Shown one piece after another: positions 12,401-22,001 of a stretch of 64,000 bases of DNA. The number at the start of each line of letters is the position of its first letter. Positions within the stretch are counted from its first letter, which is position 1. Made by a program: the position numbers and the translations under genes. Under the pieces are notes generated by a model that saw only the letters and a list, made by a program, of their open reading frames with translations, was not told the origin of the DNA and did not search any database. Source of the DNA: Branchiostoma floridae (lineage: Eukaryota; Chordata; Leptocardii; Amphioxiformes; Branchiostomatidae); assembly GCF_000003815.2 (NCBI RefSeq), contig NC_049989.1:10495382-10559381 (forward strand), given 5' to 3'.

Positions 12401-15400
12401 CATGAACAGAACCTTACGATATAGATATCTCAAAAATACGTCATCAACTGGCATGTCTAAATATCTCGTTCTGTATCAGCCAGGACGAGTACGCGGCTAG
12501 AGGTGTCCGGTGGGTGTACCGTGGGGAGCCTGGGTCTCCCAACCGCCTGTCGGAGGAACTGGAACCAGAATACGTCACCCTGAGCAAGGACGAAACCAAG
12601 GCGTACGTCGGACTACAGGTAAGAGGTTAAAACAACATAATCAGACGATACGCTTTAGACTTTGATCCTTGTCTTCTCTTGCTTATATTTACCTACTTTG
12701 TAATATTTATTTTTATCGTTATTAAATCACCAACATACCTCATTTACAAAACAGAATCAAATAATGCGGAATTGTGGAATAGTCCTAAACATCTACATGT
12801 ACCAACAAAATTCAAACGTTGGTTCATGAGATGAGCATGTTACGACCACGTCACAGTGATGAACACGCAATGCTCACGAGATTAACATGTGATTTGCTTC
12901 TAGTGGAGAAAGCGTTATAAACTCGCAATGCTCACGTGATTAACATGTGATTCGTTTCTAGTGGCGAAAACGCTATAAACGCGCAATGCTCACGTGATTA
13001 ACATTTGATTCGTTTTGTAGTGGCGAACACGTGATAAACACGCAATGCTCACGTGATAAACACGTGATTCAATTCTAGGAGAACAACGCAGTAATCGTGG
13101 TTGACTTGACGACGGCAACGGCAGAAGAGCTGTATCCTCTGGGCGCCAAATACTGGGGAGACTCCGGGCTGGACCCCAGTGACAAAGATGGAGGTAACAT
13201 TAAACAAAGAATGAGATATGCAAATCACTCATCACCTTATTTACTTTCGTATTTTTTTCATTGGTTGAGAGTGTGCGTTGACGTTTCTGGCCAATGTGAG
13301 GCAGTGATCATTATTTTGCCCCTCCCCCCATCCTTACCTTTCGCTTGTAGGTATTATATATACATATAGATGGATGGATGGATGTAACGTTATGCGTGTA
13401 AGTGAAGCTCCTCCATGGAGTTCTAAAAATTCCATGAAGGTGACGAGGACCAAGTATTTGTAATTATAGTACGTAGAGCTCGCTCCGTGGAGCCGGAGGG
13501 CTGCACGAGCAACCTCCATGGAGGACCTCTGTGGAGCACCCCCATGGAGGTGCTCGTGCAGCCCCTTCGCACGCCTGAGTGATGCATCACATAGATGGAT
13601 AAGGCTACATCATTGCTGCTAATATTATCTTACATGTAACTCTATATGCATTCTCAACGTGTGACAATTGTATGCGTGTATGTATGTATCCAAATAACTT
13701 CCCGATACAGGAATCCATATCGAGTCTTGGCCCATATACGGCCTGTATCAGCCTGATACGGTGAAGTACGTATCAGCAGGAGGCCGTGAACTGCTTATCA
13801 CATCAAACGAGGGAAACACACGAGAACTGACCGTTAACGGAGTCGACATCAGTGACGAGTGGAGGGGCATGGACTTTGTGGCCAGTGGGTTTTCTTCAAT
13901 GTGGATTTTGTATCTGTTTATAGCTTTACACACCGAAGGCTACTTAAAATATCACTTGTTAAAATATGTGACAGTCACCTATCATGTCAATCCTTCTACA
14001 ACTTTAGTACATCTTAAGAAATTAGAAAATAGATGATAGTGCTAGTGTTGAAGCACCGGTTCCAGCAACCAACAGTAGGGGTGGGTACCGGTACAGAAAC
14101 TTCAGGTCCAGGTCCGGTTCAGGTCCAGAGGATCAGGTCCAGGTCCGGACCTGAACCTGGACCTGATTCAGTCTGAATGATACCAATGGTTCATTTTACT
14201 ACAAAGAAATCAGTTTGGTGGGGTATTACTAGTAGACTCACACTGGTGTTTTAAAATCATACAACGCTAACTGCACCTGTACGATTGACTGTAAAACTTG
14301 GTAGAAATGCCTATAAACTATAATCTGCTTCGGCTTCGCTCTTGTTATTTTCTTCCACCTGCAAGCGTCAAAACGTGTGAATGCATGATCAAATAATCTG
14401 TTAACTTTCTAAAAGGTCCAACATCCGGTCCACTTACTTTTTTCAGGTCCGGTTTTTCTGGACCGGTCCAATAAGAAAAACCGGTTTTGTACCGGTACAC
14501 TGTACCGATACCCAGCCCTAACCAACAGCATGGGGTGCCTGTCAGGAGAGCCCTCGTGCGGAATGAACCTGAAATGCAGTTTAAAAAATGTCAAAAGGCG
14601 CTGCTGTGATGAGCCCTTGTATTCTTATCAACTTATTTCTTTTTGACCTGTAGACAATGCCATAGCAAACAATGTGCCGTCTCTCCTGAGAGATGCCTTG
14701 GCAGACGAGACCAAGCTTGGTAAGAGGAAACAAAACACGCCGATTTTGCTCTGTAATGGGTACTCAAACTAAATGACTCAGAAGATAATATACACTGGTT
14801 TGTAGCAAAACGACAGTGCTTTATAAAAAGATTGCTCTAGTCCTCTTCTTTGGGCTATATATATGTAGCTTTTTCTTATTTCAACAAGCTTTTTTTATTA
14901 TTTCAACAAGCTTTCGACAATAGCTACTACACTTGTTACCACAGATTGACTTATCTCAAGTTCGTTTCATTGAAATTCCGAGACAGCAATTTTGTGTTTT
15001 TGTTTTGTGTTTTCTTACTTCTTTGAGTGCAGGAGTCCTACGCCTGAGTAACTACGATGGCAAGTCGGCTTCTGACCCCACCAAGTACGAGGCGTTCTAC
15101 GCGTTCGGAGGGAGGGGGTTCTCTATCTGGGATGCAAAGAATCTGACTCAGGTAACGCTTTTTGACGGTTTGTTCAAATGCAGGTAATGCTGTTGACCAA
15201 GAGGATGGATGGTGGAAATTACCATGCAATGAAATATCGGTGAACATGGGCTTTGAAATCTTGAAGATTGCATACAGAAGGAAAACACTCCCTTCCCTTT
15301 CAATCATAGGTATAAAATCCCGTTTGGGATAGCTACAGTGCCCGGTTGAGCAAAATTTTGTCTCCAATCTGTCCAACGCTGCTACCGTACATTCAGTTTC

Positions 15401-17548
15401 CTGTCCTCAGAGTAACAGGCCATGTCTTTCTCCAGATTTGGGACAGTGGTGACCAGGTGGAGCGTGCGCATGCGCTGTACTACCCCTCCATATTCAATAG
15501 TGAGTACAAGGACGAGTTTCTGCACGATCATCCAGAAGACACGATGGATGAAACGTCTAAGAAGAAGGTATACATACCGGTTGCTACCTCTGCGTACGGA
15601 GGTTTTACTTTTGGTGTGTCTTGATGTTCTTGATGTTTTTGTTAGTGTGCAATGTGTAGTTGTTTTTTTTTATACACTGTTGACAGGAAGTGAGTGGGAA
15701 GATTTGGTAAGTTCACCGCTAAGGTAAAATATTTGCAGAATGTAGAGTTCGGAGGTGGCAAACCTTGATGAACCTGGACGAGGGGGGATACAGGCTTAGA
15801 CACGTTTGGGATTGTTATCTCACCGCAAAAGCGCCACCTACATCGGCTACATAAAGCGATGAGAAGCAGAACTCCAGTTAGAAGCTCTGACGAAGGTGTC
15901 TGAGAGAGTTCGAAACGTAAGCAATGTAAGTACCTGCTGGTTGTGTAAAAGAATTCTCCTATATCTGATATAGATATTTAAGGTACCTCTCGTACCTAGG
16001 GCCCCCAGTCCGAGTCCCTGGCTGTCGGTGAGGCTTTCGGGAAGACTGTTATCGTCCTTGGGAACGAACGCACCTCCACCCTTATGGTGTACACCTTAGA
16101 CACCCACAACCCGCACGCTGTACCTGAGTTCCAGACCATACACCGTCATGGCCGGTAAGAACTACGTTGTTTTCACGGTATCGATAAGCGGGACTACATA
16201 ACCCAGATGCGCTCCTTCCCAGTAGCGCTTCTGGGATAGAAGCACATCTGGGATACAACAAGGATTTTCTTTACAATTGTTGACATCCGACAGGCACCGC
16301 CATCTGGGATGTTGACAACGTACGGCTACACAAATTTTTCTGTCAAATACAAATTGAGTATACAACGTGTCTGTTCCAGGCTGCAGTACCATCACGGATT
16401 ACTAGCCGGCGCTTCAATACCGCCTGAGGTTCTTATCACCTATGGTGTTCAATATGAAACATGTACCTAGTACTCTAGCACAGCACAGAACATAACAGCG
16501 TAGTCTGCAGCGCAAGCATTAACAAAACACGACAAAACTACAATTTAAACTAGACTAAGCTGTATTCAGCAAATCTTTCACAACAAAATATTTGACTCAA
16601 TCAAACACAAATACCAATTTTTTTTATCATTTGTGCATATTGTATAATAACATAGCTACAGAATTGTGCTAATAATGATGATAATTCATGTGTAAGAACT
16701 AAAAGCTCAATAACATGCCCTACCTATAGTAAATAGAGAGAAATATTGTTGAAAAATACCAAATCACACATCTCTCTTACTGGTGCAAAGAACGAAATTT
16801 TTCATTTATACTGCTCTCATGTTCAACTCATATATCCGTCTACGTAGGTCAGCTTCTTTACATTGTATTCCAAATGCGAGACACGATCACTGAAACATAT
16901 AATATTAACCAGTTGCTATTGGTTGCCATACATTGTAGTTTGTGCGATTGGTAAGTAATAAATTCACCCATTCATTCATATGCAACAACTTTCTCCCCTT
17001 AAAGTTGGGACCGGAAGTGGGACAACGCCTATGCTGACCGAGAGGTCGGTGACATTGACCCAGAGGACATCAAGTGAGTAAACGTTACTATAGCAACTGT
17101 GAAACTACTCTATTATGTTCTTGCAATAGCTGAACTGTTATTTTCCAACACAGAAATTGGACTCAATTGTCACAATCCACTGATGTGGTGACGTCACGTT
17201 ATGCAGATAGAACACGTGACTCAGTGAGCAGTGGATCATAGGTTGCAGGAAGTCTATGGCGCCCACCGCCTCTATTCATGGATACTTTATTATGTCCCTT
17301 CCTCCAGCAGTCTATAAAGATATAATTTATTAACAAAATCCTTTCTCGCTCATAAATGACATTCGTGTCAATTTCTTACTCCCAAATATCTGCTCGGAGA
17401 TAATCAACAGCACCGTTAGCCGTTTCCTAAACTGCATTTCAGGTTCATTCCGCACGAGGACTCTCCTGACGGGCACCCTATGCTGCTGGTTGCTGGAAGC
17501 CTGAGCGGCACTGTGACCCTGTATCGGGTCATCAACACTCCTCTGTAG
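6438..17548 (+). CDS. msp130-like: msp130-like secreted glycoprotein (choice-of-anchor I family), 13 exons, complete
   Basis: Exons by splice sites and frame: 6438-6630, 7152-7240, 7932-8073, 8947-9151, 12480-12618, 13079-13193, 13711-13884, 14654-14719, 15033-15151, 15436-15567, 16000-16154, 17005-17073, 17443-17548. All introns are GT-AG, all phases agree, and the joined frame is 1704 nt (567 aa). Residues 1-18 (MAFLTLGLFLCVLTTGQS) look like a signal peptide. Family motifs in order: LLNVIDVSDP (about 70), PDMLLF...VANEG (about 145-160), GLYQPD...LLITSNEG (about 304-327), YAFGGRGFSIWDA (about 396-408), DSGDQVE (about 417-423), SESLAVG (about 461-467), DIDPEDIKFIP (about 525-535) and LVAGSLSGTVTLYRV near the C-terminus. 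In sea urchins msp130 proteins are cell-surface glycoproteins of skeleton-forming cells, and bacterial origin has been proposed for the family. No hydrophobic GPI-type tail is visible, so I infer a soluble secreted product. The start is the first in-frame ATG before the signal peptide. A possible polyadenylation signal ATTAAA lies at 17725-17730. The family call is strong; the function in this animal is unknown. Confidence 0.88.
6642..6892 (+). mobile_element. MITE family A copy in intron 1, 11 bp after the exon 1 donor
   Basis: A 250-bp element running from TACCCCCTTTCCACTAGGAC to a matching inverted end GTCTAGTGGAAAGGGGCCTA. The ends are rich in GAGAGCGC-type sequence and the AT-rich core contains a CAACGAATTCTATAGAAAAG motif. 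Six further copies lie in this window (4784, 22002, 27389, 40860, 41228, 54950). There is no coding capacity. The exon 1 donor is at 6631, so the element begins almost inside the splice site. Confidence 0.8.
7254..7280. repeat. 27-bp sequence inverted relative to 6319-6345
   Basis: TAGCCTGACTAAAATCGCGC then CCCTAGC matches, with one change, the complement of 6319-6345 in the promoter region. The arms lie on either side of exons 1 and 2. Probably ends of a dispersed repeat. Confidence 0.6.
9230..10651 (-). pseudogene. LINE reverse transcriptase domain, frame broken from the endonuclease
   Basis: Residues 1 to about 35 of this 473-codon frame are an out-of-frame reading of the endonuclease region. 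True RT sequence starts near SAEHLKNAG (about residue 37). RT blocks follow: YRPIAI (91-96), FLDASKAFD (156-164), LPQGSILSPILF (215-226), YADD (256-259), then TTYLGYIIT and the C-terminal domain. The YADD catalytic aspartates are intact. With no usable start, and with the frame and linker lost, the copy cannot move by itself. Confidence 0.85.
10536..11609 (-). pseudogene. LINE apurinic-type endonuclease domain, truncated by internal deletion
   Basis: A 357-aa frame from ATG at 11609. The exonuclease-endonuclease-phosphatase fold motifs are present: YNCRSLKN (N17), LLQEHWLL (E42), GDFNTRP (D159, N161), and SSDHFPL (D233, H234) near residues 231-237. The catalytic set looks intact, so this part could once nick target DNA. 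After about residue 350 the frame runs into the deletion joint (about 10540-10550) and stops at once (TGA), losing the linker to the reverse transcriptase. Confidence 0.85.
12205..12240 (-). ncRNA. Hammerhead-like core with 7-bp stem II, intron 4
   Basis: On the minus strand: CTGATGA, a GGTGTCT-GAT-AGACACC hairpin, then GAAAC. Core and stem II are ideal; stems I and III are not visible. The surrounding repeat (about 12160-12450) shares GCGCCACCTACATCGGCT with the copy near 15828. Confidence 0.35.
12848..13078 (+). repeat. Four-unit 58/59-bp tandem repeat carrying the exon 6 splice acceptor
   Basis: Units share the core GCAATGCTCACGTGATTAACA and each ends in a 3' splice-site-like CTAG or GTAG at 12903, 12961, 13020 and 13078. 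The last is the real acceptor of exon 6. Sequence just after the upstream AGs (tggagaaagcg) resembles the start of exon 6 (gagaacaacgc), so the unit probably arose by duplication across the intron-exon border. Every unit holds a CACGTG or near-CACGTG motif. Confidence 0.85.
13499..13563. other. Near-perfect hairpin in intron 6
   Basis: Arms 13499-13521 (GGCTGCACGAGC...CCATGG) and 13542-13563 (CCATGG...GCTCGTGCAGCC) pair over 22 bp with a single bulged A, around a 20-nt loop. The size resembles a short pre-miRNA stem, but it could be a foldback repeat. No conservation evidence is available. Confidence 0.6.
14059..14606 (-). pseudogene. Antisense partial copy of msp130-like exon 13 within intron 7, split by a MITE
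   Basis: With the MITE removed, the minus strand of 14061-14075 joined to 14529-14584 matches the gene's own final exon and acceptor (about 17430-17496) with 4 differences in about 70 bp. It keeps the acceptor CATTTCAG and codes for FIPHEGSPDRHPMLLV, against FIPHEDSPDGHPMLLV in the gene. Weaker similarity continues into the flanking intron to about 14606. It lies in reverse orientation, so it is a local inverted duplication and not a usable exon of the sense transcript. Confidence 0.85.
14076..14520. mobile_element. Non-autonomous hAT-like MITE in intron 7 with 8-bp target duplication
   Basis: A 445-bp element with terminal inverted repeats TAGGGGTGGGTACCGGTACA and, at the other end, TAGGGCTGGGTATCGGTACA (18 of 20 matching). 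It is flanked by the direct repeat ACCAACAG (14068-14075 and 14521-14528). An 8-bp target duplication is typical of hAT transposons. The interior has repeated GGTCCAGGTCCGG-type motifs at both ends and no reading frame. It interrupts the antisense copy of the msp130-like last exon. Confidence 0.85.
15828..15925 (+). repeat. Repeat fragment with degenerate hammerhead-like core, intron 10
   Basis: Contains CTGACGA (15887-15893) and GAAAC (15912-15916) with poor pairing between them. It shares GCGCCACCTACATCGGCT with 12276-12300 in the opposite orientation, so both are probably remnants of one retroelement family. It lies about 75 bp before exon 11. Confidence 0.35.
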
Positions 17549-17783
17549 GGCACAAGTATATCCACTCAACACCGGCTGAAATTCTACGGCTGAAATATAA
17601 GTAGAAATTATCAAGATACGGTTTGAGAGGAGTTTGGTTCGTTGAGCAAATGAACCACATAGACAGGAAAAGTAGTGTCTCGAACTGCGATACGTATATG
17701 AAGGTTAGACATTCAGGCACTAGTATTAAAGATACATGATACAAAAGTCTCTCATGCATTGAATATCCTAAGAAACGCAGTTA

Positions 17784-17818
17784 CTGACGAAAGATAACAT
17801 CTGAAACGTGTGAACGTT
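17784..17818 (+). ncRNA. Hammerhead-ribozyme-like motif (core plus stems II and III)
   Basis: CTGACGA (17784-17790) is followed by an AGAT-AAC-ATCT hairpin (stem II) with one extra A, then GAA and an ACGT-GTGA-ACGT hairpin (stem III) ending in U at the expected cleavage position 17818. The conserved hammerhead core is CUGANGA...GAAA. Stem I pairs only partly. Penelope-like retroelements are known to carry such ribozymes. Activity is untested. Confidence 0.45.
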
Positions 17819-18360
17819 TATAAAACTAGCACAGGGTGTATTTGTTCCTATTTGGGCAACTTATACTGGACGCGGAAAATTAGCTTGGTTGCGACGTGTG
17901 CATTTTGTCTCTAAACCTTACTCCTCTCATTCAATCATAGTAATGCAGGTCTGTTTCACTCAAATTATAACATGGAAATGAACACAATGGCTCTTTATCT
18001 GTTGGGACTGATTTTTTTATTATTGTGAAATTAGTATCTATTGACATATAACTTTTTACAAAATTTTATCACCAAGCGATTGAAGCCTATAAAAACTCCA
18101 TCTTTCATATCTTTCTAATATGAGGAGGTTATGTTAAAGTGTATTGTGTGTTCATATATGGTGGACATCTTTTTTTGGTTCCTCGTATAAAAAAACACCG
18201 AATCTGTGAGTATTCAGGACTAATGCGTTGGTGTGTGTAAATATGCCCGTCGATATTCCAGAAATCAAACGAAATATAGTTAGTGTCCTGTACATGTAAT
18301 AATGCGTTCAAAAACGTAGCTATCATAGCGGGTATGTTTCGTAAGCAAATTTTCACAAGC

Positions 18361-18590
18361 TTGGAAGGCACGCGGCGCGGCAGCAGCTGGTTATATTACA
18401 CTGAACGACCTGTCACACCTAACTTTTGCACATCTATCTGCAAGCGTTCTTGAAAACTATCCAGAGAAGATGCCCCTACCGCACTTGGTGATTACAAATT
18501 TCACTCTACGATAGTTCTGTGAAAATACGAATTTTTGAACACATCAATTCTAGGTTAGTAACTCTGGTACTTGAAGTCATGGCCGTTTCT
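18361..18590 (-). mobile_element. 3' fragment of the same CR1-like LINE, without insertion
   Basis: Matches 34523-34550 joined to 35433-35630, including GGCACGCGGCGC and the C-terminal FPRT/SLDSFKQ-type coding region (degraded). It serves as the empty-site reference for the mariner-like insertion. Confidence 0.7.
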
Positions 18591-18879
18591 TGTTTTTTTT
18601 TTTTTAGCTGATATTAGATACTTATCAGTCGGTACGTCCACCAGTTTATTGGTCATCATGCAAAGTCTGGACCATGCAATTTTTGTTCGTTAATGCAATT
18701 TTCCAGAGTCTACAACAGGTATTGCCCTCTAAAATGAGGCACCAATCTACAGAGGAAAGCGTGCGTTATCAAGATCCAGCCACAAGCGTGGAAAACAAAG
18801 GCTATTAGCCCCTTATAATGCTGTCTGAAGTCAATCGTGTTTTTAAAATCATAATTGCAACCAACAGTAAGTCACAATG

Positions 18880-19168
18880 CGTTCTCACGGTTAGGATTGT
18901 TGACTCAGAATCTAAAGGTTCTGGGTTCGAATCCATCGCAGGCCCCTATGTTGTCCCATTGTGAAAGTTACTTAACACCGTCACGTGTTTTCTCACTTGA
19001 CTCAGGTACAAATAAGTACCTTCTTTAGTTTTTAAGGTTATGGACTTTTTGTCGGATTGGACCTAAAGCGGGTGGTCCTATGTTTGAGGAGATCCTCTCT
19101 TAAGCTCTGTAATTAAAGAGCCCAGCACACTCATCGTAAAAGAGTCGGAGTCCATCCTGTCTTCCGCA
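18880..19168 (+). mobile_element. tRNA-derived SINE, long copy
   Basis: The head has a B-box GGTTCGAATCC after GAATCTAAAGGTTCTG. The body includes ACTCAGGTACAAATAAGTAC, ATTGGACCTAAAGCGGGT and GTTTGAGGAGA, and ends AAAAGAGTCGGAGTCC. Three other copies (40600, 43298, 53283) define the family. The cloverleaf is decayed, so it is not a functional tRNA. Confidence 0.7.
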
Positions 19169-19258
19169 GCTTGTACCTACTGCACAAAACGTCCAGATGC
19201 AGTTTACGAGTTACAAGGAAACAAACAAACAAAGCTTCCTTACTGCTTTCTGGTCAAC

Positions 19259-19675
19259 TCTTTTTTTTATATAACTTTTTATTGATTTTTCAAACACAAG
19301 ATACACATATCATACATAGAGCGATAATACTGAAAGTACATGTAGGACACAAAAGATAAATAAAACCAGAAAACAATGAGGATAACTTATAGCAGTGTAC
19401 ACATGTCATTTGTATATAACAAGGAAATGATAAACAGAAGTTGTATATATGTTATTCACTATTCACTGTTTTAACGATAAAGCTACTTTCCCCCATTTAC
19501 CAAAGTGTTCTTTTATCTTATCCATCCTTTTTGCTATGATATATTCTAGCCTATGGAAGTATGACATATATGAAATAAAGGCTTGTAAATTAAGAGAGCG
19601 TTGACGGTTCTTGAAAATAAAGTGTTTGCCAAGAAGGATAATCATATTGGCAGAAACTGGGCACCGACAATTCAA
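19259..19675 (-). mobile_element. L1/Tx1-like LINE 3' fragment
   Basis: The minus-strand frame 19463-19675 reads ANMIILLGKHFIFKNR, then EYIIAKRMDKIKEHFGKWGK, like the C-terminal end of L1/Tx1-type reverse transcriptases. It is followed by a UTR ending in an A-run (the T-run at 19259-19267). Only the tail survives. Confidence 0.6.
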
Positions 19676-19805
19676 ATCACCAAAGATAACTTTAAACAGG
19701 TTCAGATTTAAATTCTCGTCAACTCTTAGTTATCTCTGCTCCCAACCTCTATGGTAGATTGAATGAATGAATTCGAATGATTTTTCCATTGACACATTTT
19801 CTTAC

Positions 19806-20120
19806 ATTTCACCATTCAGGAATGATCAAGCTGAAAAATGCGTTTCTTCAAAATCTTAGAAATGTACCAAACTGCAGAAAACTTCCAGACAACTTTTTTT
19901 ACTAAAACCAAGCTGTTTCACCTCAACCTTGCTTTTAAGAGACTTTTAATTCATGCTTTTTTTTATTTTACATTTCACCATTCAGAAATGATCAAGCTGA
20001 AAATGTGTTCCTTCAAAATCTTCGAAATGCACCAAACTGCAGAAAACTTCCAGATAACTTTTTTCACTAAAACCAAGCTGTCTCACCTCAACCCTGTTTC
20101 CAAGAGGCTCTAATTCATGT
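19806..20120 (+). repeat. Tandem pair of about 165-bp units
   Basis: ATTTCACCATTCAG...AATTCATG occurs twice (19806-19960 and 19971-20120) with about 90 percent similarity by eye. It lies just before the 55-bp minisatellite. Confidence 0.8.
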
Positions 20121-20429
20121 TTGTCAGCTCCCACATAACCTGAAAACCCACAGAGCGATGACATAAGACCGATGTCACAGAAAATGACCATATATGGTCT
20201 CCCAACACTTCAACTAAAAGCTGTAGTGTAGCAGCCCACTTCGGTCCACTTCCGAGAGGCAGGCGGTCTGCAGAGTCGCACCTGTCGTCACTTTCTCCGT
20301 GTTTATGGCCAGGTTTCCTGTGCTGAAGCTTTCCGATCGGGCGCATTTGTTGACTTGTTTAGTCTGGGGGGCAAGTTGCAACAGGGGAGAAACTGGCGAA
20401 GTCACGCACCGCCACTTGTGGCGCGATAT

Positions 20430-21187
20430 CTGCAATCTCGTATACATTTTCACCGTTACCAAGAAGCGAGAAAAATCTCTAGAAATCTGCAATCTCCTAC
20501 ATTTTCCCTACATTTTCACCATTACCAAGAAGCGAGAAAAATCTCTAGAAATCTGCAATCTCCTACATTTTCACCATTACCAAGAAGCGAGAAAAATCTC
20601 TAGAAATCTGTTATCTCCTACATTTTCACCATTACTAAGAAGCGAGAAAAATCTCTAGAAATCTGTAATCTCCTACATTTTCACCATTAACAAGAAGCGA
20701 GAAAAATCTCTAGAAATCTGCAATCTCCTACATTTTCACCATTACCAAGAAGCGAGAAAAATCTCTAGAAATCTGCAATCTCCTACATTTTCACCATTAC
20801 CAAGAAGCGAGAAAAATCGCTAGAAATCTGTAATCTCCTACATTTTCGCCGTTACCAAGAAGCGAGAAAAATCGCTAGAAATCTGTAATCACATACATTT
20901 TCACCATTAACAAGAAGCGAGAAAAATCTCTAGAAATCTGCAATCTCCTACATTTTCACCATTACCAAGAAGCGAGAAAAATCTCTAGAAATCTGCAATC
21001 TCCTACATTTTCACCATTACCAAGAAGCGAGAAAAATCTCTAGAAATCTGTTATCTCCTACATTTTCACCATTAACAAGAAGCGAGAAAAATCTCTAGAA
21101 ATCTGCAATCTCCTACATTTTCACCATTACCAAGAAGCGAGAAAAATCTCTAGAAATCTGTAATCACATACATTTTCACCGTTACCA
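20430..21187 (+). repeat. 55-bp minisatellite, 13 units
   Basis: AGAAGCGAGAAAAATC recurs 13 times from 20461; after a first 67-bp step all steps are 55 bp. Units contain CTCCTACATTTTCACCATTA and TCTCTAGAAATCTG. Variants (CTC to CGC, CTCC to ACAT) alternate in blocks. Frames through it are repeat readings. Confidence 0.92.
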
Positions 21188-22001
21188 GCGCACGAGTTGG
21201 CTAGAGCCATGAAAAGCATGTAATTTTCACAATGAAACGTAGAGATAGAGAAATGATCAGCACAACATTAAAATGATGGCATAACGTTAACTTTTAACAA
21301 CTGCAACTGTATTAACACAAAAAAATAACTAAATGTATCATAACCTGTGTTATCCGGACAAAATATCAAAGGCTAATAATATCTAAAAAAAGTTGTACGA
21401 ATCCATCCTTTAGGAAACTGATCCTCTAAAGTCTTTATTCCTCAGAATTCGTTCAAAGAGAACTCGCAACAATTCTGAGAGCAACAAAAGCTTTCAACTT
21501 GAAAACTTCTTCAACACTCTGTTTTTCCTGTTGTCAAACATACAAAAAGACGGAAACAACTTCTTCGTACCGCAACAGTTAACATTTCAGATATCTCTTC
21601 TCTTTCCCTGCAAGGTTTTCGGCCTGTATGAACCGTATGGTGCAAGTGGTGTTTTGATACTTATTATCAAGAAAGGCAGAACGATGTTACATAAGAATTA
21701 ATTCTATTCTAAGTATGGTTTATTGGTGTTCAATCAACCAACTTGTTTGCTTCTACATGCATGGCTGTTAAAGGCGCGATGCTCAATTATAGATCTTTGA
21801 CAAACAAAGATCCAGCTAAATGGATCTTGGAGTTGGTAGAAATCATTCTAAAACGAAGTTAAACTTATTGTAATTCCCTACACAAAAATTGCCCATTTGT
21901 AACTGATATAATTTCGATGTACACCTTCTTCTTCTGCTTTGGATACTTCGAAAGTATAAAGGCTTGTTTCACCTATGGATTTGTTTAAATGTTTTTTGTT
22001 A

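Noticed and set aside
16381-16431. Possible extra exon after TTCCAG in the msp130-like gene
   Set aside because: Exon 11 joins exon 12 (17005) directly in phase and gives family-like sequence, whereas this segment has only a poor donor and breaks the frame.
18895-18945. Possible tRNA gene (GGTTCGAATCC)
   Set aside because: The T-stem and acceptor stem do not pair and the segment recurs as a SINE head.
20299-20658. 119-codon frame with repeated KKREKSLEICN-type units
   Set aside because: It reads the 55-bp minisatellite; 55 is not a multiple of three and the frame is lost after a few units.
20430-21187. Possible CRISPR-like array
   Set aside because: Units are contiguous 55-bp repeats with no unique spacers, in a eukaryotic context.
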